Source of the DNA: Chryseobacterium sp. PMSZPI
GTDB taxonomy: Bacteria > Bacteroidota > Bacteroidia > Flavobacteriales > Weeksellaceae
Assembly: GCF_002835665.1 (NCBI RefSeq)
Contig: NZ_PIZV01000079.1
Location: 1 to 64,000 of the forward strand
Reading direction: 5' to 3'
Length of the DNA: 64,000 nt
In this document: positions 1-7,420 of the stretch, one piece after another
How positions within the stretch are numbered: position 1 is the stretch's first letter
Layout of the letters: the number at the start of each line of letters is the position of its first letter
Program-made: the position numbers and the translations under genes
Notes under the pieces: model-generated
What the model was told of the DNA's origin: nothing
Databases searched by the model: none
What the model saw: only the letters and a program-made list of their open reading frames with translations

Positions 1-120
1 TTCATCATACACCGGATATAAAACCGCAGGTTTTTTAGGAATGGTATATTGTGCTGATACAATAGTGTAAAAGCAAATCAATAAAAATGAAAATACTATT
101 TTAAGAGAACGTAATTTCAT
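1..120 (-). CDS. TPM-domain protein (YgcG-like), N-terminal fragment
   Basis: The fragment runs off the left edge. It starts at an ATG ending at 120, giving a hydrophobic signal peptide (about residues 5-22, cleavage after SAQ) and a mature start reading QYTIPKKPAVLYPVYDE. This resembles the beginning of Bacteroidota TPM-domain (TLP18.3/Psb32/MOLO-1) proteins of the YgcG type, which are exported to the envelope. Its start overlaps the end of the upstream TPM gene by 20 bp, so it is the third gene of a lemA-TPM-TPM operon. The TPM fold itself lies outside the window, so the family call rests on the start sequence and context. Confidence 0.6.
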   Translation of the reverse strand, partial: MKLRSLKIVFSFLLICFYTIVSAQYTIPKKPAVLYPVYDE

Positions 121-529
121 TTGGAAGTTGGTTTGGGTTTTCTCCTTTTACAGGAAAATATTTTTTTAATTCAATGCCTGTTTCTAGAATGGCACTTTTT
201 AAAGCTTTATGATAATTTCCTTTGGCAAATTCGGCTGTGATATAATCATGCAGATGATCCCAATAGGATTGATGTACTTTTTCATGGATGCCGACATCTC
301 CAATAATAGTCAGGTATTTTTGTTCAAAATTAACATGGAAAAGCACGGCGTTTCTATCAGTAGTTTTATCCATACAAAGTTCTTTGAAGACCTCGAATGC
401 TGTTTTGGCATGATGGTCTTCAGTATTAGAGTCAATATGCACTCTAATCTCACCTGTAGAATGTTCTTCTGCAGATTGAATCGCCTCCACAAGGGAAGCG
501 ATCTGCTGATTTGTAAGGAAATTATTCAT
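101..529 (-). CDS. TPM-domain protein
   Basis: This 142-residue protein has the pattern of a compact TPM domain: an N-terminal helix, then a segment around residues 25-32 reading TGEIRVHID, a central CMDKT..RNAVLFHV strand and a GDVGIHEKV turn. It has no signal peptide or clear membrane helix, so it is probably cytoplasmic or peripheral. The family has been linked to phosphatase-like and protein-quality roles, but no specific substrate can be given. Its ATG overlaps the lemA stop codon by one base (TAATG), a layout suggesting translational coupling, and its end overlaps the next TPM gene by 20 bp. LemA plus two TPM proteins is a recurring Bacteroidota operon. Confidence 0.8.
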   Translation of the reverse strand: MNNFLTNQQIASLVEAIQSAEEHSTGEIRVHIDSNTEDHHAKTAFEVFKELCMDKTTDRNAVLFHVNFEQKYLTIIGDVGIHEKVHQSYWDHLHDYITAEFAKGNYHKALKSAILETGIELKKYFPVKGENPNQLPNEITFS

Positions 530-1134
530 TATTTAAATACCTCAGGGGCTTTTTGAGCTCCGGCTTCAGCTTTGAAGTAAGGTTTTTCTTTAAAGTTGGT
601 GAAGTTCGCCAAAATATTATTCGGGAAAGTCTTGATAGATGTATTATAATCCTTTGCAGCATCATTGTAGTAAACCGTTTCTGTTCTGATACTGTTTTCA
701 ATAGCTGTATACTCTCTCTGGAAGTTGATATACTGCTGATCTGCTTTTAAATTAGGATAAGATTCTACCACAGCCATTAATCTGCTCAACGCTCCGGATA
801 ATTCTCCTTGTGCAGCCTGGAATTTAGCAATATCTGCATCTGTCATATTGGTAGGATCGATATTGATGGAAGTAGCTTTAGAACGTGCTTCTACCACTTG
901 TGTTAAAGTTTCCTGCTCAAATTTAGAATACGATTTCACTGTTCTTTCCAGGTTCGGAATAAGGTTCGCTCTTTTCTGGTAGACCGTTTCTACGTTAGAC
1001 CATTTTGCGTTGACAGTCTGTTCTTTGTCTACAAAGTTATTATATCCGCTTCTTCCCCAGAAGAATAGAACAGCAACAATAATAAGGAGAGCAATACCGA
1101 CTGTTCCGGCGCCCAAACATCCTTTATTTTTCAT
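529..1134 (-). CDS. LemA family protein
   Basis: The 201-residue protein starts with one transmembrane segment (about residues 8-27, GTVGIALLIIVAVLFFWG). The typical LemA helical body follows: NAKWSNVETVYQKRANLIPNL, a QAAQGELSGALSRL stretch, SYPNLKADQQY and the FPNNILANF end. Length and order match the family. LemA proteins are membrane-anchored helical bundles whose molecular role is not settled. It is the first gene of the operon with two TPM proteins and is transcribed divergently from folA. A TAnnTTTG-type box in its orientation lies just upstream at 1165-1172. Confidence 0.92.
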   Translation of the reverse strand: MKNKGCLGAGTVGIALLIIVAVLFFWGRSGYNNFVDKEQTVNAKWSNVETVYQKRANLIPNLERTVKSYSKFEQETLTQVVEARSKATSINIDPTNMTDADIAKFQAAQGELSGALSRLMAVVESYPNLKADQQYINFQREYTAIENSIRTETVYYNDAAKDYNTSIKTFPNNILANFTNFKEKPYFKAEAGAQKAPEVFK

Positions 1135-1164
1135 AGTTTATTTTTTTTAAATTTTTGTGCTAAT

Positions 1165-1192
1165 CAAATATACAAATTATGTGCTAATTTTG
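1165..1192. promoter_or_regulatory. Divergent promoter boxes for lemA and folA
   Basis: CAAATATA at 1165-1172 is a Bacteroidota -7 box (TAnnTTTG) read on the minus strand toward lemA. TAATTTTG at 1185-1192 is the same box on the plus strand, 17 bases before the folA ATG. No well-spaced TTG -33 element is obvious for either. TATATTTG at 1201-1208 also matches but touches the folA start and is too close to be used for it. Confidence 0.45.
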
Positions 1193-1209
1193 TAAAAAAT
1201 TATATTTGA

Positions 1210-1707
1210 ATGACAACAATAGTGGTGGCAATGGGAGAGAAAAATGAAATTGGTTTTGAAAACCAGTTGCTTTGGCATCTTCCTAAAGATTTAAAACATT
1301 TTAAAGATATTACTTCCGGACATCCAGTAGTGATGGGAAGAAAGACCTATGAGAGTATTGGGAAACCTCTTCCTAACCGTACCAATATTGTTGTGTCAAG
1401 AAAAAAAGACTGGTTTGAAGAAGGGATTCTTATTGTGGGAAGCATCAAAGAAGCTGTGAAATTTGCCAAAAAGATTGATGAAGAAGTTTTTATTATCGGA
1501 GGGGGCAACATTTATGAACAAACCATGGATATTGTGGATAAGCTGGAAATTACTCTGGTAAAAGCGGATCTTAAAGCAGATACCTTCTTCCCGAAGATCG
1601 ATGAAAAGATCTGGAAAAAAATCAATGAAGTCTGCCATGAACAAGACGAAAAAAACGGGTATGATTTCTGCTTCCAGACGTTTGAACGAATAAAGAAGGA
1701 CGCTTAG
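1210..1707 (+). CDS. folA: Dihydrofolate reductase
   Basis: The 165-residue enzyme reduces dihydrofolate to tetrahydrofolate with NADPH and supplies one-carbon metabolism. Family features: an N-terminal strand with the substrate-loop motif ending NQLLWHLPKDLKHF, the GHPVVMGRKTYESIG helix-turn, LPNRTNIVVSR, the cofactor loop EVFIIGGGNIYEQ, and the C-terminal CFQTFER strand. Length is normal for bacterial DHFR. It is divergent from lemA, and an imperfect word-repeat region follows its stop codon. Confidence 0.96.
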   Translation: MTTIVVAMGEKNEIGFENQLLWHLPKDLKHFKDITSGHPVVMGRKTYESIGKPLPNRTNIVVSRKKDWFEEGILIVGSIKEAVKFAKKIDEEVFIIGGGNIYEQTMDIVDKLEITLVKADLKADTFFPKIDEKIWKKINEVCHEQDEKNGYDFCFQTFERIKKDA

Positions 1708-1803
1708 AAATCAATAGTCAATTTTTGCTTCGCAAAGTGAATCGTGAATAGCTACCTGATATAAAAATTAACAAGCGCAACGAATTGACCATTCACCATT
1801 GAC
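1708..1803. repeat. Imperfect inverted word-repeat spacer
   Basis: The spacer after folA has two word-rich arms in opposite orientation. The left arm (about 1708-1750) contains TAGTCAATTTTTGC and GTGAATCGTGAATAG. The right arm (about 1768-1803) contains GAATTGACCATTCACCATTG. GTCAATT/AATTGAC and GTGAAT/ATTCAC pair across the centre. No ORF is credible here. It resembles the other word-repeat spacers in this window. Confidence 0.5.
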
Positions 1804-1806
1804 ATT

Positions 1807-1838
1807 TTGAACTTTAAACCTTAATTTTATTATCTTTG
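1807..1838 (+). promoter_or_regulatory. Promoter of the TPR membrane protein gene
   Basis: TTG at 1807-1809 and TATCTTTG at 1831-1838 are separated by 21 bases, within the range described for Flavobacteriia promoters. The ATG follows 18 bases after the box. Confidence 0.55.
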
Positions 1839-1856
1839 CACTTCTAAAATTTAGTA

Positions 1857-2426
1857 ATGAATAAATACATAAAAATTGCGGTAGCAGCACTTCTTATTCT
1901 GGCAGGACTTTGTATGATGATTTTCACAAGAAATCTTGGATGGGGAATTGTTGTTTTTCTTTTGGCTGCATTCCCTATTTTACTTTTCTTTAAAAATGAA
2001 TATATTCTTTTGGCATTCTGGCAATTAAGAAAGCAAAATATGGAAAAAGCTGCGGAATGGCTGAGCAAAATAACGAATTATAAAACACAACTTCATAAAT
2101 CTCAATACGGATATTTTCACTATTTATTGGGATTGACACAAGCTCAGGATCACCCTGCGAAAGTAGAACCTTTAATGAAAAAAGCGCTTGAGTATGGTTT
2201 GAATATGAAACACGACAGAGCAATGGCTACATTGAATCTTGCTGCAGCAGCTATTTCTAAAGGAAGAAAACAGGAAGGACAGAAGCTTTTGGAAGAAGCA
2301 AAAAGATTAGATAGTGCAGGAATGATGACCGACCAGATCAAAATGATGAAAGATCAGCTGAAAATGCCAACAATGCAAAAACATATGCACAACCCTAATA
2401 TGAGAAACAGAGGGAAATTCTTTTAA
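1857..2426 (+). CDS. Membrane-anchored TPR-like protein
   Basis: This 189-residue protein has two adjacent transmembrane segments (about residues 5-22 and 27-47). A soluble helical part follows with tetratricopeptide-like spacing: MEKAAEWLSKI, SQYGYFHYLLGLTQAQDHPAKVEPLMKKALEYGL and AMATLNLAAAAISKGRKQEGQKLLEEAKRLD. The C-terminus is Met-, His- and Asn-rich (MQKHMHNPNMRNRGKFF). The likely topology is an N-terminal hairpin anchor with the repeats in the cytoplasm, suggesting a scaffold role, but no precise function is known. It has its own promoter and a strong downstream terminator, so it is probably monocistronic. Confidence 0.75.
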   Translation: MNKYIKIAVAALLILAGLCMMIFTRNLGWGIVVFLLAAFPILLFFKNEYILLAFWQLRKQNMEKAAEWLSKITNYKTQLHKSQYGYFHYLLGLTQAQDHPAKVEPLMKKALEYGLNMKHDRAMATLNLAAAAISKGRKQEGQKLLEEAKRLDSAGMMTDQIKMMKDQLKMPTMQKHMHNPNMRNRGKFF

Positions 2427-2448
2427 GCATAATGAATAATATCATAAA

Positions 2449-2484
2449 GAGGCCGTATCACAACTCGTGAAAACGGCCTTTTTT
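2449..2484 (+). terminator. Intrinsic terminator
   Basis: AGGCCGT (2450-2456) pairs with ACGGCCT (2473-2479), extended by TCAC/GTGA, and is followed by six T residues. Confidence 0.85.
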
Positions 2485-2748
2485 ATGAAATTTTACTGTA
2501 CTCCTATACGTGAAGTTTTTCATACGATTCTCAATCCACATCGTTTAGTTATGATAGGGCTTCATTACTTCAAAAAAATAATTCTATAACTCCTTGTGCA
2601 TTATGTATTAAAACAAGAGATTGTAAATAGGTATTTTAAATTAAATCACTAATTATTAATAAACAGTTGTAACTTAAATTAGTTCTAAATGCTTTTTTTT
2701 GAGGTGAAATTATAAAAATTATGGGTGTTCTATAATATAATTGCACCT
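2485..2748. other. AT-rich intergenic stretch, nothing recognised
   Basis: This lies between the terminator and the end of a convergent gene. I see no convincing ORF, RNA gene or repeat. A T8 run around 2693-2700 has no hairpin before it on the plus strand. Confidence 0.5.
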
Positions 2749-3147
2749 TTATTCAATCTCATTTCTAAAGACTAATATTAATGACAGTATTGAACTAACA
2801 ATAAATAATAGTGAAGGAAGAATGAACCAACTATTTATTCTTTTATAATTATTTGGATCATAAACTCCAGTTAGAAAAATTAAAGCTATAAATAGACTTA
2901 TAAAACAAAATATTAAAAGATATCTTTCTTTATATCCCTTGCATGATAAAAATACTATAAAAGTTCCTATAAGAAATACCATTCCTAAACCTTCCCATAA
3001 AATTCCATATTCGGGATTTAAAATATCAGAAATAAATTGATATAATGACATAAATATAATTCCAATATTTAGTGTATCATGTTGACTTATACCTTGCGTA
3101 AGCAAAAATGCAATTACTGCAATAATTTTGAGAATTTTTACAATCAT
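2749..3147 (-). CDS. Small four-helix integral membrane protein, unknown
   Basis: This 132-residue protein consists almost entirely of four hydrophobic helices (about residues 5-20, 48-66, 72-90 and 105-127). I do not recognise a family. Its ATG overlaps the stop codon of the upstream lipoprotein gene by one base (TAATG), so the two are surely co-transcribed and probably translationally coupled. Both genes are visibly AT-rich. A small membrane protein coupled to a secreted protein with a papain-like domain could be an immunity or maturation partner, but this is inference from layout only. Confidence 0.65.
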   Translation of the reverse strand: MIVKILKIIAVIAFLLTQGISQHDTLNIGIIFMSLYQFISDILNPEYGILWEGLGMVFLIGTFIVFLSCKGYKERYLLIFCFISLFIALIFLTGVYDPNNYKRINSWFILPSLLFIVSSILSLILVFRNEIE

Positions 3148-4355
3148 TATTTACAATTTCTTTTAGTTTGGGGAGCAATTCCATTTGTGCTTGTAGCACC
3201 ATATTGTATACTATTTGAAAACGAAGTAGGTGTATCAACGCTTATCGGAGTCATATTAATGCCAACATTATTCAGCACAATTATTGCAAAATCGACACAA
3301 TTATTAAATCTTAAATCATAATTAGTGTTTGCAAAAGCAGAAGATGTTTTAATAATTTCCTGAAGTTGTGCAGGAGTAATATTTCCTATATTCCATGCGG
3401 TAGAATAGGGATGTCCACTATCATTACCCATTTGTCCAGGGCCTATTATTTGTTCTAATCCTGAATTTTTAGGATAAAATCCATATGTCATAGTATTACT
3501 TCCTTGAGTTATAGATATAAATGCATGCCCTGAAGGACTTGAAGAAAACATTTTAGCTGCATAAACTGTAAGATTAGCAGGTTTACTAGTATCAAGACAT
3601 TTTAAAAAATCGTTTATATCGTTAATAGGAGTGTCTGGAGGTAGAGGTGGAGTAAGTGAAATTGTAGGAGTGCTATTTCCTCCTCCACCTCCGCCGCCTC
3701 CACCGCTGGAGCCTCCAGAACCACCACCATTATTACATTGCCCATACATTTCACATTGTCCAGGTCCTATTATCCCCATGTCGTCTGAAGGATTAGAAGG
3801 ACCTGTAATTACAACTTCATCAATCTCTGTTACTCCTCCGCTTTTGGAAAACATTTTTTCATTTGGACGATTAACCACTTTTTCAAACGCAGAAAATATA
3901 TTGTTATACTCTTGGTCAGCATTTTTTAGTTTATATAATCCTAGAAGAGTGTTTTTCTTATTAATAGTAGAAAAATAGATATCAGTAACTTTGCGATTTT
4001 TAATTACTGGAAAATACATGTATATATCCCCATTTTTATCTTCAATGATTTGTGAATGTACTCTAAAATTAATATAGGAATCAGCGATTGGACCTTTTAC
4101 ATTAATCCCAGTATAATTTGTTCCATTTTTAAGATCGTATGAATAATAAGCTTGTTGAAAATCTAAAGCGTATAACTTTCCTATAGATGAATTGCTCTGA
4201 GAAACCTTATACTGGTAAGAATTATTTTTGTTGAAAAGGTTGAATGTTCTCTCATCATTTTGAGTTTCCAATAATCCATCCTGTTGTCTACAAGAAATTA
4301 TTCCTAATGCTAGAAATAATAAGTAGAATAATTTTTTTAAATTGTGTTTTATCAT
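3147..4355 (-). CDS. Lipoprotein with Gly-rich linker and papain-like C-terminal domain
   Basis: This 402-residue protein begins with a type II signal peptide (LFLALGIISC, lipobox Cys at about residue 22). Residues about 30-190 form an extracytoplasmic domain I cannot place, ending with an EIDEVVITGPSNP stretch common before C-terminal effector-like domains in this genus. A Gly/Ser linker with a run of nine glycines follows (about residues 211-229). The C-terminal part has GHAFISITQG and, about 85 residues on, NNCVDFA. This His then Asn-Cys pattern recalls permuted papain/NlpC-like folds, with His and Cys as likely catalytic residues. The true fold is unproven. The gene is AT-rich and coupled to a four-helix membrane protein. 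Confidence 0.7.
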   Translation of the reverse strand: MIKHNLKKLFYLLFLALGIISCRQQDGLLETQNDERTFNLFNKNNSYQYKVSQSNSSIGKLYALDFQQAYYSYDLKNGTNYTGINVKGPIADSYINFRVHSQIIEDKNGDIYMYFPVIKNRKVTDIYFSTINKKNTLLGLYKLKNADQEYNNIFSAFEKVVNRPNEKMFSKSGGVTEIDEVVITGPSNPSDDMGIIGPGQCEMYGQCNNGGGSGGSSGGGGGGGGGNSTPTISLTPPLPPDTPINDINDFLKCLDTSKPANLTVYAAKMFSSSPSGHAFISITQGSNTMTYGFYPKNSGLEQIIGPGQMGNDSGHPYSTAWNIGNITPAQLQEIIKTSSAFANTNYDLRFNNCVDFAIIVLNNVGINMTPISVDTPTSFSNSIQYGATSTNGIAPQTKRNCK

Positions 4356-4704
4356 ATTATAAAATTAAAATATAAATATATAAATTAATTCTTTTTAAAG
4401 TGAAATTTTATTCTTCACTTTATGAGCATTAAATTTTATCATCACGGAAGTCCATAAGAGACAAAAAGACTAGCTTAGTCCTGAAATAAATAAAAACATC
4501 TCAATTTTTAAAAAAGATAAATTAACATGGATTTTAGAAATTAACAAATCTATTTTATGATATAATTCTATGGCCTAAACTATCATATAAATCATTTTCG
4601 GAACGATTCGAAATTACCTCAATGCTTCGTAATGGTAAATTACTCAAAGAAGTTATCTATTTCAAGTTTATCAGGTGCTTTTTGTTAGTTTTTCAATGTT
4701 TTAT
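4356..4704. other. AT-rich intergenic region, nothing recognised
   Basis: About 350 bases upstream of the lipoprotein gene. No ORF, RNA gene or good promoter match was found. AT content and lack of structure fit the accessory character of the neighbouring pair. Confidence 0.5.
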
Positions 4705-5337
4705 TTACATTTCAGAGGTTTGATCGTACCCATAAAATTTTGGCATCTGCCAATGATATTTTACGGCAAGAGTTCTGATGGCAACGATAAGTAAAATGGT
4801 AAATATCTGTGCGAAAGTATAGGAAAGAGTAGTATATCTGGTCATTAATAAAAATGCAGCTCCCCCTACAATACATGCTGTCGCATAAATTTCCTTTCTG
4901 AAAATCAAAGGAATTCTATTCAGTAAAATATCCCGTATAATTCCTCCGAAACACCCCGTGATTGTCCCTAAAGCAATACATATCATAGGGTGGATCCCGG
5001 CATTCAACCCTTTCTGGATTCCAATAATGGTAAATAGTCCCAGTCCGAAACTATCGAAAATAAATAGAGTAACTTTAAAGTTCTTCTCCAGAGAATTGAA
5101 TACCATTGAAAAGATACTGGTCACCAAAATTAATGCGCACATCAGGAGATCATGCATCCAGAATACAGGAATGTCAAGCAGTAAATCTCTTACAGTTCCG
5201 CCTCCTACAGAAGTTACAAAGGCAATAATGAGTACCCCAAACGGATCAAGGCGCTTTTGCATCGCTGCAAAACTTCCTGACATGGAAAACGCAATGGTCC
5301 CAAGGACTTCTATCGCAAAATTGAACTGTTCGTGCAT
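4705..5337 (-). CDS. Trimeric intracellular cation channel family protein (UPF0126/YicG)
   Basis: The protein (210 residues from the chosen start) has the two-fold repeated TRIC architecture of about seven membrane helices. The two conserved glycine-rich turns are visible: TSVGGGTVRDLLLD in the first half and TGCFGGIIRDILLNR in the second. Bacterial TRIC homologues form homotrimeric K+-permeable channels in the inner membrane. I start at MHEQFNF because it gives the normal family N-terminus; an earlier in-frame Met at 5367 would read into the inverted-repeat arm of the neighbouring element. Confidence 0.9.
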   Translation of the reverse strand: MHEQFNFAIEVLGTIAFSMSGSFAAMQKRLDPFGVLIIAFVTSVGGGTVRDLLLDIPVFWMHDLLMCALILVTSIFSMVFNSLEKNFKVTLFIFDSFGLGLFTIIGIQKGLNAGIHPMICIALGTITGCFGGIIRDILLNRIPLIFRKEIYATACIVGGAAFLLMTRYTTLSYTFAQIFTILLIVAIRTLAVKYHWQMPKFYGYDQTSEM

Positions 5338-5340
5338 ATG

Positions 5341-5785
5341 ATTATATAAGTAATGAGTGATGAGCAATCAGTAATAAAAATTATGCCATTTAAGTTTGAG
5401 ACAATTTAAATTTATAAGTAGTCATCACTTTTACAAGTTCTTCACATTCTGTTTTTAAATGTAAAATTTTTTCCGGACTTAAATATTCTAATTCTTCAAT
5501 AATTTCGGGCCAAAGTTGTGTTTCATCAATTTCTTCAACTACAATACATATTTTAGCGAATTTTTCTTTTTCAGATCTAGCCCTTGAAACGGCTCTGTAA
5601 TTAGCTGCAACTGAAGTTGAAGACCTGATAACTTGCTTCCTTATTATTGAAACATCGTCAGAATATGGTAATATAGAAAATGCTCTAATGATAGCAATAG
5701 AAAATTTTTTAGTTCTTTCCCGAAAGATCTGATTAAAATCCATAGTCTCAAAATTACCTATTACCTATTGCTCATTACTTATAAT
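5341..5785. mobile_element. Putative four-helix-bundle (IVS-type) element with inverted-repeat ends
   Basis: The entire gap between the TRIC start and the coaD stop is one unit: a left arm at 5341-5377, a four-helix-bundle gene at 5390-5743, and a right arm at 5753-5785. The left arm reads AGTAATGAG then GAGCAAT then GTAAT. The right arm, read on the minus strand, gives ATTATAAGTAATGAGCAAT then GTAAT. They match except for one extra TGATGAG unit on the left and small differences. Inverted ends bracketing a single ORF suggest an inserted element, although no transposase is present and no target duplication was confirmed. Confidence 0.5.
5390..5743 (-). CDS. Four helix bundle protein (23S rRNA IVS / S23 type)
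   Basis: This complete 117-residue protein has the family pattern of four amphipathic helices. It contains RTKKFSIAIIRAFSILP, RKQVIRSSTSVAANYRAVSRARSEKEKFAKICIV (the conserved RSSTSVAANY turn), a EEIDETQLWPEIIEEL helix and a closing LKTECEELVKVMTTYKFKL helix. Such proteins were first found in intervening sequences of 23S rRNA genes and resemble Avd of diversity-generating retroelements; their function is not firmly known. Here the gene is an intergenic passenger between coaD and a TRIC gene, flanked by inverted repeats. A second, broken copy lies in the nuo operon. Confidence 0.88.
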   Translation of the reverse strand: MDFNQIFRERTKKFSIAIIRAFSILPYSDDVSIIRKQVIRSSTSVAANYRAVSRARSEKEKFAKICIVVEEIDETQLWPEIIEELEYLSPEKILHLKTECEELVKVMTTYKFKLSQT

Positions 5786-5787
5786 AT

Positions 5788-6252
5788 CTATCTTTCCACT
5801 CTCACCGAGTCCGGGACCATGAGCTCGTATTCTCCACCGTGGGTGATGATTTCCCTTACGATGCTGCTGCTGATGAATGATTTTCCGGAAGAGGTTAGTA
5901 AGAAGACGGTTTCCAGTTTTTTATGAGCTAATGTTCTGTTGGTGTGAGCAATTGCCTTTTCGAATTCGAAGTCTGCAGGGTTTCTCAGCCCGCGGATAAT
6001 GTATTGAGCATTCTTCTCAAAGCAGTAGTCCACTGTTAAACCTTCAAATGAATCTACTTCAACATTGGGGAATTCTGCTACAGAGTTTTGGATAAATTCC
6101 ATTCTCTTCTCAAGAGGAAACATGTATTTCTTCTGAGAATTCTGTCCAATGGCAATAATTAATTTATCAAATAGCGGAGCCGCTCTTTCTATAATATCGT
6201 AATGTCCCAAGGTAATAGGATCAAAAGATCCTGGGAAAACAGCAATTTTCAT
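5788..6252 (-). CDS. coaD: Phosphopantetheine adenylyltransferase
   Basis: The 154-residue enzyme transfers AMP from ATP to 4'-phosphopantetheine, the penultimate step of coenzyme A synthesis. The nucleotidyltransferase motif GSFDPITLGHYDII is at the N-terminus, RGLRNPADFEFE in the middle and the SSSIVREI ATP-binding motif near the end. Length is normal. It lies 28 bp downstream of ddl on the same strand, forming a ddl-coaD transcription unit. Confidence 0.97.
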   Translation of the reverse strand: MKIAVFPGSFDPITLGHYDIIERAAPLFDKLIIAIGQNSQKKYMFPLEKRMEFIQNSVAEFPNVEVDSFEGLTVDYCFEKNAQYIIRGLRNPADFEFEKAIAHTNRTLAHKKLETVFLLTSSGKSFISSSIVREIITHGGEYELMVPDSVRVER

Positions 6253-6280
6253 GTTGTATGAATTATGATGATTCTTCTAA

Positions 6281-7270
6281 TTATTTATTAAGTGCTTTTT
6301 CAACTTCATTTCCACAAAGATCCATAATGGAAATCCCATAATGTCTTGCCTGTTGAGGAAGAATGCTGGCAGGAGAGAACCCCGGATTGGTATTCATCTC
6401 AAGCATATAAGGAATACCATCCATGAGAATATATTCGCTTCGTGAGAAACCGCTCATTCCAAGGGAATTGTAAGCTCTTTTAGCAATTTCTTCAACTTTT
6501 TTTGTGGTTTCTTCATCAATCCTTGCCGGAGTAATTTCCTCAGAAGCTCCTTCATATTTTGCTTCATAATCGAAAAATTCATTTTGTGGAACAATCTCAG
6601 TAATTCCCAAAACAATCGTTTCCCCTTTGAAGTCAATAACTCCTACAGAAACCTCCATGCCATTCAGAAAACTTTCAATTAGAATTTCATTGTCTTCTTT
6701 GAAGGCAACTTCTGTTGCAGCAATCAACTCGGACTTTTCTTTAACTTTTGAAATGCCTAGCGAAGATCCGGATTGGTTAGGTTTTACAAAAAGAGGAAGG
6801 CCTAGTTCTTCTACAATTTGATCAATATTGATGTTTTCTCCTTTTCTTAAATAAATACTTTTGGCAGAAGGAATTCCATATTTTGATAATACGGCAAGTG
6901 TATCTTTTTTGTTAAAAGTAAGGGCACTCTGGTAAAAGTCACATCCCGTATACTTTTGCCCTATAGCATCCCAGTATGCCTGCAAAATACCATTTTCACC
7001 AGGTGTTCCATGGATGATATTAAAGCATACATCAAATTTTAATACTTCATCATTCTCTAAGGTAACAGAAAAATCCCCCTTGTTGATCGCATATTTTTTA
7101 TCATTTTCTCCTAAAAAATACCATTCATCTTTAAGGACTACTACTTTATATACGTCATACAGATTTCTGTCTAAAGAATCATAGATCAACTGTCCGCTTT
7201 TTAAGGAAACCACATATTCGTCAGAATAGCCTCCCATTACTACGGCAACACTTTTTTTGTTCATAACCAT
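6281..7270 (-). CDS. ddl: D-alanine--D-alanine ligase
   Basis: The 329-residue ATP-grasp enzyme makes D-Ala-D-Ala for peptidoglycan. The N-terminal GGYSDEYVVSLKSG loop, the HGTPGENG motif (most homologues have GEDG), the ATP-grasp strand LPLFVKPNQSGSSLGISKV and the metal-binding EMNTNPGF segment are all visible. Two Met codons (positions 7270 and 7264, reading MVM) are both possible starts; a -7 box at 7287-7294 suits either. It is transcribed with coaD and diverges from the PASTA-protein gene. Confidence 0.96.
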   Translation of the reverse strand: MVMNKKSVAVVMGGYSDEYVVSLKSGQLIYDSLDRNLYDVYKVVVLKDEWYFLGENDKKYAINKGDFSVTLENDEVLKFDVCFNIIHGTPGENGILQAYWDAIGQKYTGCDFYQSALTFNKKDTLAVLSKYGIPSAKSIYLRKGENINIDQIVEELGLPLFVKPNQSGSSLGISKVKEKSELIAATEVAFKEDNEILIESFLNGMEVSVGVIDFKGETIVLGITEIVPQNEFFDYEAKYEGASEEITPARIDEETTKKVEEIAKRAYNSLGMSGFSRSEYILMDGIPYMLEMNTNPGFSPASILPQQARHYGISIMDLCGNEVEKALNK

Positions 7271-7286
7271 ATAGTATCAATTAAGG

Positions 7287-7313
7287 CAAATTTAAACATT
7301 TTATGCAATGCAA
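7287..7313 (-). promoter_or_regulatory. ddl promoter
   Basis: Read on the minus strand there is TTG (7311-7313), 16 bases of spacer, then TAAATTTG (7287-7294). This is slightly tighter than the usual spacing but otherwise a clear Bacteroidota promoter about 17 bases before the ddl start. Confidence 0.5.
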
Positions 7314-7386
7314 TGAGGGAAATCGGCAAATTTTAAAATCAAAAATGAATTGTGTTAAATAAAAAGCACATTCAGAAATTATTAGT

Positions 7387-7394
7387 TATATTTG
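7387..7394 (+). promoter_or_regulatory. -7 box of the PASTA protein gene
   Basis: TATATTTG lies 26 bases before the ATG at 7421. It supports that start over an in-frame start at 7352, which would lie upstream of the promoter box. Confidence 0.45.
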
Positions 7395-7420
7395 CGGTTG
7401 TAATTAAAGTAATTTTAAGT

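Noticed and set aside
1201..1208. TATATTTG as the folA promoter box
   Set aside because: It ends one base before the start codon, so transcription from it would begin inside the gene; the box at 1185-1192 is better placed.
3631..3978. Plus-strand ORF with a polyproline stretch
   Set aside because: It is the antisense of the Gly-rich linker of the lipoprotein; composition is explained by that gene.
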